Positions 5,906 to 10,864 of a DNA stretch of 10,864 bases are shown here, piece after piece. The notes beneath the pieces are model-generated. The model saw only the letters and a list, made by a program, of their open reading frames with translations, did no database searches and had not been told where the DNA came from. The position numbers and the translations under genes are program-made. The stretch's first letter is position 1. Every line of letters starts with the position of its first letter. Source of the stretch: Clostridia bacterium. Its GTDB lineage: Bacteria; Bacillota; Clostridia; Oscillospirales; CAG-272. The stretch is from the NCBI GenBank assembly GCA_017452565.1, contig JAFTMF010000054.1:1-10864 (forward strand). Reading direction: 5' to 3'.

Positions 5906-7735
5906 ATGAAAAAACGACTGCTCAGCCTGGTACTTTGCTTGGCTATGTTGCTTCCTACTTTGGTACTCTTCACCTCTTGTGATCAGGAAGATGAAGCGGA
6001 ACCCGGTACCATCAAGCCTATGACCATCGTCATTGCAATGATGACCGACGAGAAGACCAATGAAGCCGGTATCGAGGCTACCGAAAAGGCGCTGAATGCG
6101 ATCACCGAAGGCAACCTGAACACTCATATCGAACTGAAACTCTACACCGAGGCAGAGTATTATGCAGAGCTGGAAAAGGCACTGCTGGCTCGCCGCGAGG
6201 CTGTAAACAACGGTGATGAATCCACTTCTCTGGGTGAAGTTACCGACGTAATCTACGACGAAGAAAAGAACCGTGAGGTTACTGCGTATCCCGAACCTTA
6301 CGAAAACCAGATCGACATCTTCTTTGTTGATAGTATGGCAAAGCTGGAATCTTACCGCCTGTGGAAGCAGGAAGATGCTTCCGATAAGGATTATGCGGAA
6401 GATCCCGGTCTGTACAGCGACTCCCTCGTATCTACTTTGGATGAATACATGGAAGAGTCCGCTCCTCTCCTGTCCAAGTATCTGTCTGCCGGTCTGCTCA
6501 ATGCAGGTAAGATCTACCTGGCGAACACCGGTGAGCTGTGCGCAATTCCTTCCAATACTATCTACGATAGCCCTGAGTATATGATCATCGACAAGAAGCT
6601 GTTCGATTCTTACTCCTACAATATGGGCGAGGTTACCAATTTGGTATCTCTCGAAAACTTCTTGGTTGACGTTGTAACCGATCATCCTGAAATTACCGCG
6701 CTGTACAATCTGGGCAGCATGAGCATGCTCAGCTTGACCGGCAAAAATTCCGCTATCTGCCAGGGCGCTACCGAAGGCGTTTCTCCCGACGCAGTAGGTC
6801 TGGAGCCCAAGACCATGTTTGGTTCCGCTGTATTCCGTAGCTCTCTCGTTTCCATCAACAACTACGCTCCCATCAATGGCAAGTACCCCATCCCCGGCCT
6901 GGATATCTCCGGTGCAGAAAAGGGTAAGTTCGCAGTAGGCTTCGTTCGTGCAGATTCTGAAGAAATCAAGGCTTACGAAGAAGATTACTACACCGTAATG
7001 ACTCAGAAGGCTGTTATTACCAACGAACAGGCTCACGGCAATATGTTTGCAGTATCTGCATACACTTCTGCTGCTGACCGTTGTTTGGAAGTAATCAATC
7101 TGCTGCAGACTAATAAGGAAGCTCACAACGTTCTGGTTTACGGTCAGGAAAACGTAACCTACGTAGTTGAAGAGTCCACCGGTATGATCAAGCGTGAGAC
7201 TGAGGGCGATGCCGTTTACGTTATGGATATCCATAAGGCCGGCAACCTCTTCCTCACTCTTCCTAATACCGATATGACCGAGCGCGAGTTGGCATATGCT
7301 GCTAACGATTGGGCACTTGCAAAAACTGCTTCCCGTACCGCGTTCTTCAGTGCATACACCGGTATGGAGCTGATGCTGTTTGAAGGCGAAGAAATCTTCG
7401 ACGATCCTACCACTCCTGACGTTGACGAGGGTAACAACCCCCTGAACCTGCCTACCAAGGCTGAGATTGATTTCCTGGAGAGTGCATACAATGCAATGCT
7501 GGGCAAGATCTTCGGTTATCAGGCAGTGAAGGATGAAGTTGGCGAAAACGGCAAGCTGGTATATGCAAACTACAGTGCGTATATCGATGCGCTGGATGCT
7601 GAACTGCGTGCAATGACTATGGAAGGCAGCGACGTCAAGATCGTTGGTTCTCAGCTTGCAGCTACTACCGGCACCAAGAACATCTACAGACAGTACATGG
7701 ACTGGAAGAAGATTCACTATTCCTCTGCTTCCTGA
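5906..7735 (+). CDS. Solute-binding-protein-like lipoprotein, no transporter genes beside it
   Basis: The 609-residue product starts with a lipoprotein signal peptide: a basic MKKR, a hydrophobic core, and a lipobox ending FTSC with Cys25 as the lipidated residue. It should be anchored on the outer face of the membrane. An acidic linker follows. The mature part resembles the large carbohydrate-type extracellular solute-binding proteins (ABC family 1, LplA/LipO-like): an initial strand MTIVIAMM, an ELKLYTEAEYYAELEKAL-type segment, a hinge-like IDIFFV, and the block around DRCLEVINLLQTNKEAHNVL with YGQENVTYVV (about residues 390-425). The substrate cannot be inferred. It has its own promoter and terminator and no permease or ATPase gene adjacent, so it may work with a distant transporter or act as a sensor or surface protein. 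The family assignment rests on recalled similarity. Confidence 0.75.
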   Translation: MKKRLLSLVLCLAMLLPTLVLFTSCDQEDEAEPGTIKPMTIVIAMMTDEKTNEAGIEATEKALNAITEGNLNTHIELKLYTEAEYYAELEKALLARREAVNNGDESTSLGEVTDVIYDEEKNREVTAYPEPYENQIDIFFVDSMAKLESYRLWKQEDASDKDYAEDPGLYSDSLVSTLDEYMEESAPLLSKYLSAGLLNAGKIYLANTGELCAIPSNTIYDSPEYMIIDKKLFDSYSYNMGEVTNLVSLENFLVDVVTDHPEITALYNLGSMSMLSLTGKNSAICQGATEGVSPDAVGLEPKTMFGSAVFRSSLVSINNYAPINGKYPIPGLDISGAEKGKFAVGFVRADSEEIKAYEEDYYTVMTQKAVITNEQAHGNMFAVSAYTSAADRCLEVINLLQTNKEAHNVLVYGQENVTYVVEESTGMIKRETEGDAVYVMDIHKAGNLFLTLPNTDMTERELAYAANDWALAKTASRTAFFSAYTGMELMLFEGEEIFDDPTTPDVDEGNNPLNLPTKAEIDFLESAYNAMLGKIFGYQAVKDEVGENGKLVYANYSAYIDALDAELRAMTMEGSDVKIVGSQLAATTGTKNIYRQYMDWKKIHYSSAS

Positions 7736-7761
7736 TCTGTCATCTGATTAGTTGAATTATT

Positions 7762-7793
7762 TCAGCGGGAGACAATCGTCTCCCGCTGATTTT
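7762..7793 (+). terminator. Intrinsic terminator of the lipoprotein gene
   Basis: TCAGCGGGAGAC (7762-7773) pairs perfectly with GTCTCCCGCTGA (7778-7789) around an AATC loop, giving a 12-bp GC-rich stem followed by TTTT (7790-7793). It starts 27 bases after the lipoprotein stop and separates that gene from the str operon. The T-run is short, but the stem is strong. Confidence 0.88.
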
Positions 7794-7803
7794 CGGCGTA
7801 ACA

Positions 7804-7827
7804 AAACAAATTGTGAAATATTCACAA
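7804..7827. promoter_or_regulatory. 17-base palindrome, candidate operator upstream of the str promoter
   Basis: TTGTGAA (7811-7817), ATA, TTCACAA (7821-7827) form a perfect 7-bp inverted repeat. The left half together with the preceding bases repeats the 14-base string found at 1224-1237. Half-sites of this kind recall those of Rex and CRP/FNR-type regulators, but the gap is one base shorter than the usual Rex spacing, and the CRP-like TGTGA/TCACA halves are 5 rather than 6 bases apart, so neither can be assigned. It lies 65 bases before the -35 box of the rpsL promoter. Confidence 0.45.
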
Positions 7828-7891
7828 AAATCATCAAAAAACTTCGGTAGATTGTGCAAATGGGAGATTTTCTAAAAAATGAAAAATTCTC

Positions 7892-7920
7892 TTGACAACT
7901 TTCGATGGAGTTGCTATAAT
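7892..7920 (+). promoter_or_regulatory. Very strong sigma-A promoter of the str operon
   Basis: TTGACA (7892-7897) and TATAAT (7915-7920) both match consensus exactly with 17 bases between them, and a TG one base before the -10 makes it an extended -10 promoter. A/T-rich tracts directly upstream (about 7868-7890) resemble an UP element. Transcription should start near 7927, leaving a leader of about 100 bases before rpsL. Confidence 0.95.
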
Positions 7921-7931
7921 ATAATCGTCTT

Positions 7932-7988
7932 ATGATGTAAAGTTATGTAAAAGCATAGAACCGAATGCTTTTGGTGCAAATACATCGT
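7932..7988 (+). other. Nested hairpin in the rpsL 5' leader
   Basis: AAAAGCAT (7949-7956) pairs perfectly with ATGCTTTT (7965-7972) around an 8-base loop. Outside it, ATGATGTA (7932-7939) can pair with TACATCGT (7981-7988), including one G-U wobble. ATAATC (7921-7926) and GATTAT (7991-7996) continue the symmetry, but the former lies at or before the predicted transcript start. The leader may carry an autoregulatory site for a ribosomal protein; this is inferred from structure and position only. Confidence 0.45.
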
Positions 7989-8029
7989 CGGATTATTACA
8001 AAGATATCGACAAAGAAGGAGGTGCCTAT

Positions 8030-8446
8030 ATGCCAACCTTTAACCAGCTGGTAAAGCAGGGAAGATCCAAGGTAGTTTACAAGTCCAAGGCTCCTATGCT
8101 GCAGAGAGGTTTTAACTCCCTGGACAATGTTCCCACTCAGATCAGCGCTCCCCAGAAGAGAGGCGTTTGCACGAAAGTTGCAACTACTTCTCCTAAGAAG
8201 CCTAACTCTGCTCTGCGTAAGTTCGCAAGAGTAAAGCTGACGAACGGTCTGGAAGCGACCGCGTATATCCCCGGTATCGGTCATAACCTGCAGGAACACT
8301 CTGTAGTTCTGATCCGTGGCGGACGTGTACGTGACCTGCCCGGTGTTCGTTACCACATTATCCGCGGTACGTTGGATACTGCAGGCGTTGATGCCCGCAG
8401 ACAGAGCCGTTCTAAGTACGGCGCAAAGAGACCGAAGAAGAAGTAA
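8030..8446 (+). CDS. rpsL: Small-subunit ribosomal protein S12 (uS12)
   Basis: S12 sits at the decoding centre of the 30S subunit and helps set translation accuracy; it is the main site of streptomycin-resistance mutations. The 138-residue length equals the Bacillus type, with the 14-residue N-terminal insertion relative to E. coli. Key blocks are present: KKPNSALRK with Lys56 (E. coli Lys42 equivalent), the IPGIGHNLQEHS loop and the LPGVRYHIIRG block. Residue 101 is Arg (codon CGT at 8330), where E. coli (Lys87) and B. subtilis (Lys101) have Lys. The neighbouring Asp102, the residue methylthiolated by RimO in bacteria that have it, is kept. AAGGAGGT (8016-8023) precedes the ATG by 6 bases. 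It is the first gene of the str operon behind a consensus promoter. Confidence 0.99.
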   Translation: MPTFNQLVKQGRSKVVYKSKAPMLQRGFNSLDNVPTQISAPQKRGVCTKVATTSPKKPNSALRKFARVKLTNGLEATAYIPGIGHNLQEHSVVLIRGGRVRDLPGVRYHIIRGTLDTAGVDARRQSRSKYGAKRPKKK

Positions 8447-8485
8447 TCTCGGTCAAGGTAGAGAAGATAAGAGAAAAAATCGTGA

Positions 8486-8537
8486 GTGCAACTCGGACGT
8501 TTGTTGATAAATTTGTAATAACTGACAGTCCTTGCAC
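8486..8537 (+). other. Bulged stem in the rpsL-rpsG gap, candidate S7 feedback site
   Basis: GTGCAA (8486-8491) pairs with TTGCAC (8532-8537). After a 3-base CTC bulge, GGAC (8495-8498) pairs with GTCC (8528-8531), enclosing an AT-rich interior. The rpsL-rpsG gap of 150 bases is long for this operon and contains no recognisable gene. In E. coli, S7 binds the rpsL-rpsG intercistronic RNA and represses translation. A similar role here is inferred from location and structure; no 16S-like sequence match was established. Confidence 0.4.
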
Positions 8538-8584
8538 ATACGGGAGACATCTTTCGAGTACCTGTGATATCATTATTTATGAAT

Positions 8585-8589
8585 GAGGT
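8585..8589 (+). promoter_or_regulatory. Ribosome binding site that fixes the rpsG GTG start
   Basis: GAGGT lies 7 bases before the GTG at 8597. It favours that start over the in-frame ATG at 8564, which would add 11 residues not found in normal S7. The match is shorter than those of rpsL and fusA. Confidence 0.7.
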
Positions 8590-8596
8590 AAGTACA

Positions 8597-9067
8597 GTGC
8601 CTAGAAGAGGACAAATTTCCAAAAGAGAAGTATTGCCGGATCCTATGTACAATTCTCAGCTTGTAACTAAGCTGATCAATAACATTATGTATGACGGCAA
8701 AAAGGGAGTAGCGCAGAAGATCGTATACGATGCATTTGCAATCGTAGAAGAGAAGACCGGTAAGAACGCACTTGAGGTGTTCACCGACGCTCTCAACAAC
8801 ATTATGCCTTCTCTCGAAGTTAAAGCTCGCCGTCTCGGCGGTTCCACTTATCAGGTTCCTATGGAAGTACGCCCTGAGCGTAAGCAGACTCTCGGTCTGC
8901 GTTGGCTCAGAACCTACTCCAGAAACCGCAGTGAGAACACCATGGCAGAGCGTCTGGCTGCAGAAATCATGGACGCAGTCAACAATATGGGCGGAGCCGT
9001 TAAGAAGAAGGAAGAAACCCATAGAATGGCAGAGGCTAACAAGGCTTTCGCACACTACAGATATTAA
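8597..9067 (+). CDS. rpsG: Small-subunit ribosomal protein S7 (uS7)
   Basis: S7 nucleates assembly of the 30S head by binding the 3' major domain of 16S rRNA and lies near the mRNA exit (E) site. With the GTG start the protein is 156 residues, the standard bacterial length, and begins PRRGQISKREVLPDP as expected. The conserved blocks around LVTKLINNIMYDGKKG, the VKARRLGGSTYQVPMEVRP hairpin and the C-terminal HRMAEANKAFAHYRY are all present. It follows rpsL after a 150-base structured gap and precedes fusA by 30 bases; the three genes form the normal str order. The gap and the weaker GTG start could lower S7 translation relative to S12. Confidence 0.98.
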   Translation: MPRRGQISKREVLPDPMYNSQLVTKLINNIMYDGKKGVAQKIVYDAFAIVEEKTGKNALEVFTDALNNIMPSLEVKARRLGGSTYQVPMEVRPERKQTLGLRWLRTYSRNRSENTMAERLAAEIMDAVNNMGGAVKKKEETHRMAEANKAFAHYRY

Positions 9068-9097
9068 TGTATAAAGTAAAAGAAGGAGAAATAGCTT

Positions 9098-10864
9098 ATG
9101 CCTAGAGAATATTCCCTGGAAAATACCCGAAATATCGGTATCATGGCTCATATCGACGCTGGTAAGACCACTACTACCGAACGTATTCTGTACTACACGG
9201 GTGTTAACCATAAGATGGGTGAAACTCACAAGGGCGATGCTACCATGGACTGGATGGCTCAGGAGCAGGAAAGAGGTATCACCATTACCTCCGCTGCTAC
9301 TACCTGTCACTGGACCAAGGAAGACGGTAGCTACCCCACGACCCGTATCAACATCATTGATACCCCCGGTCACGTTGACTTCACCGTAGAGGTAGAGCGC
9401 TCTCTGCGTGTACTGGACGGCTCGGTTACCGTTCTGTGTGCTAAGGGTGGCGTAGAACCTCAGTCTGAAACCGTTTGGCGTCAGGCGGACAAGTATCGCG
9501 TTCCCAGAATGGTATACGTCAACAAGATGGATATTATGGGCGCGAACTTCTTCCGTTGCGTTAAGATGCTCAAGGAGCGTCTGAAAGCAAATGCAGTACC
9601 GATCCAGCTTCCCATTGGCGCTGAGGATTCTTTCCGCGGCATCATCGACCTGATGAATATGGAGGCTGACGTCTACTACGACGAAATGGGTAAGGATATG
9701 CGCGTTGAACCCATTCCCGCAGATATGCTGGAAATGGCTCAGGAATACCGCAACGCAATGATCGAATCCATCGTTGAAACCGACGAAGATCTGATGCTGC
9801 TGTATCTGGAAGGCGAAGAGATCCCCACTGAGGATCTGAAGAAGGCCCTCCGTAAAGCTACCATTGACAACAAGATCATCCCCGTAATCTGCGGCACCTC
9901 TTATAGAAATAAGGGCGTTCAGAAGCTGTTGGATGCTGTTGTTGATTATATGCCTTCTCCTGTCGACGTACCCGCAATCAAGGGTATCGATCCTAACAAG
10001 GATGAAGGAGAAAATGAGATTGAATGCCCTGCAGATGACAATGGTCCTTTCGCAGCTCTAGCGTTCAAGATCATGACCGACCCCTACGTTGGTAAGCTCT
10101 GCTTCTTCCGTGTTTACTCCGGTAAGCTGGATGCAGGTAGCGCTGTTTACAACTCCACCAAGAAGAAGGGTGAGCGTATCGGTCGTATCCTGCAGATGCA
10201 CGCTAACAACCGTAAGGACATCGACGTAGTTTACTCCGGCGATATCGCGGCTGCAGTTGGTCTGAAGAATACCACCACCGGTGACACCCTCTGTCTGGAT
10301 TCCCACGAAGTAATTCTGGAATCTATGGAGTTCCCGGAGCCTGTTATCAAAGAGGCTATCGAGCCTAAGACCAAGGCTTCTCAGGAGAAGCTGGGTATCG
10401 CTCTCGCCAAGCTGGCTGAAGAGGACCCCACCTTCCGCACCTACACCGATGAAGAAACCGGCCAGACCATCATTGCAGGTATGGGTGAGCTCCACCTGGA
10501 GATCATCGTTGACCGTCTGCTTCGTGAGTTCAAGGTTGAGGCAAACATCGGTAAACCTCAGGTATCCTACAAGGAAACCATCCGTAAGAAGGCAGACGTT
10601 GATACTAAGTATGCGCGTCAGTCCGGTGGTAAGGGTCAGTACGGCCACGTTAAGCTCTCTATCGAGCCTAATGAACCCGGTAAGGGCTATGAATTTGTCA
10701 GCACCGTAGTAGGTGGTGCTATCCCCAAGGAATATATTCCTGCAATCGATGCCGGTATCCAGGGTGCTATGCAGAATGGTGTACTGGCTGGCTACAATGT
10801 AGTAGACGTTAAGGTTAACGTTTGGGACGGTTCCTACCACGAAGTTGACTCTTCTGAAATGGCA
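9098..10864 (+). CDS. fusA: Translation elongation factor G (3' partial)
   Basis: EF-G is the GTPase that drives translocation of tRNA and mRNA and, with RRF, ribosome recycling. The window holds 589 codons of about 690 and ends in domain IV. GTPase motifs are clear: P-loop AHIDAGKT (17-24), switch I RGITIT (59-64), DTPGH (88-92, catalytic His92) and NKMD (142-145). The domain II-III region contains GMGELHLEIIVDRL, and domain IV contains KYARQSGGKGQYGHV and PKEYIPAIDAGIQ. The ATG is preceded by AAGGAG (9083-9088), 9 bases away, and lies 30 bases after rpsG with no terminator, so it is co-transcribed. No stop, frameshift or missing key residue is seen; the truncation is only the window edge. 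Confidence 0.99.
   Translation, partial: MPREYSLENTRNIGIMAHIDAGKTTTTERILYYTGVNHKMGETHKGDATMDWMAQEQERGITITSAATTCHWTKEDGSYPTTRINIIDTPGHVDFTVEVERSLRVLDGSVTVLCAKGGVEPQSETVWRQADKYRVPRMVYVNKMDIMGANFFRCVKMLKERLKANAVPIQLPIGAEDSFRGIIDLMNMEADVYYDEMGKDMRVEPIPADMLEMAQEYRNAMIESIVETDEDLMLLYLEGEEIPTEDLKKALRKATIDNKIIPVICGTSYRNKGVQKLLDAVVDYMPSPVDVPAIKGIDPNKDEGENEIECPADDNGPFAALAFKIMTDPYVGKLCFFRVYSGKLDAGSAVYNSTKKKGERIGRILQMHANNRKDIDVVYSGDIAAAVGLKNTTTGDTLCLDSHEVILESMEFPEPVIKEAIEPKTKASQEKLGIALAKLAEEDPTFRTYTDEETGQTIIAGMGELHLEIIVDRLLREFKVEANIGKPQVSYKETIRKKADVDTKYARQSGGKGQYGHVKLSIEPNEPGKGYEFVSTVVGGAIPKEYIPAIDAGIQGAMQNGVLAGYNVVDVKVNVWDGSYHEVDSSEMA

Noticed and set aside
5861..7717. A 618-codon open frame on the minus strand opposite the lipoprotein gene
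   Set aside because: The plus-strand gene has a promoter, ribosome binding site, signal peptide and terminator. The antisense product is Cys/Val/Ile/Gln-rich with no recognisable domain, as expected for a mirror of biased codons.
8532..8573. Possible promoter inside the rpsL-rpsG gap (TTGCAC with TATCAT)
   Set aside because: The boxes are 30 bases apart and no better -10 lies at normal spacing.
8564..8596. ATG start for rpsG at 8564
   Set aside because: It would add 11 residues absent from known S7 proteins. The GTG at 8597 has a GAGGT site and gives the standard 156-residue protein.
10058..10840. Minus-strand open frame opposite fusA
   Set aside because: EF-G is certain on the plus strand. 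The antisense reading is a codon-bias shadow.
1..10864. Search for mobile elements, CRISPR, toxin-antitoxin or defence genes
   Set aside because: Every gene beyond the unrecognised 5' tail falls in a chromosomal housekeeping or conserved family, apart from the orphan lipoprotein. No transposase, integrase, spacer array or composition break was seen.

Overview
The window is a block of housekeeping genes, all on the + strand, from a low-to-mid GC Clostridia-type Bacillota (Firmicutes) chromosome. The evidence is a dGTPase-like gene upstream of dnaG and rpoD, a 138-residue Bacillus/Clostridium-type S12, a 156-residue S7, strong AGGAGG ribosome binding sites and consensus sigma-A promoters. The genus cannot be fixed from this window; a gut Oscillospirales- or Christensenellales-like lineage is only a guess.

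Layout. Positions 1-164 hold the end of an unrecognised gene. It is followed closely by a small YccF-family membrane protein (181-540) and a YigZ/IMPACT-family protein (540-1169), whose start and stop overlap. After a 150-base gap with hairpins come a dGTPase-like HD hydrolase (1323-2318), DNA primase dnaG (2386-4137) and the primary sigma factor rpoD/sigA (4207-5619). This is a Clostridia form of the macromolecular-synthesis operon, joining nucleotide-pool control, replication priming and transcription initiation. A structured 286-base gap with its own sigma-A promoter leads to a single lipoprotein gene that resembles a sugar-ABC solute-binding protein but has no permease beside it (5906-7735). 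A strong intrinsic terminator closes that unit. A near-perfect extended -10 promoter (7892-7920) then starts the str operon: rpsL (8030-8446), rpsG (8597-9067) and fusA (9098 to the window edge, incomplete).

No mobile element, CRISPR array, tRNA or rRNA gene was seen, and no clearly new multi-gene system is present. The points worth a second look are: an Arg in S12 at the position where Lys-to-Arg gives streptomycin resistance in model bacteria; a ~98-residue acidic insert in the sigma factor; a str operon that starts behind an orphan lipoprotein gene rather than behind rpoBC; candidate RNA structures in the rpsL leader and the rpsL-rpsG gap; and a TTGTGAA motif shared by three intergenic regions, one copy forming a 17-base palindrome and another enclosed by a 14-bp inverted repeat.
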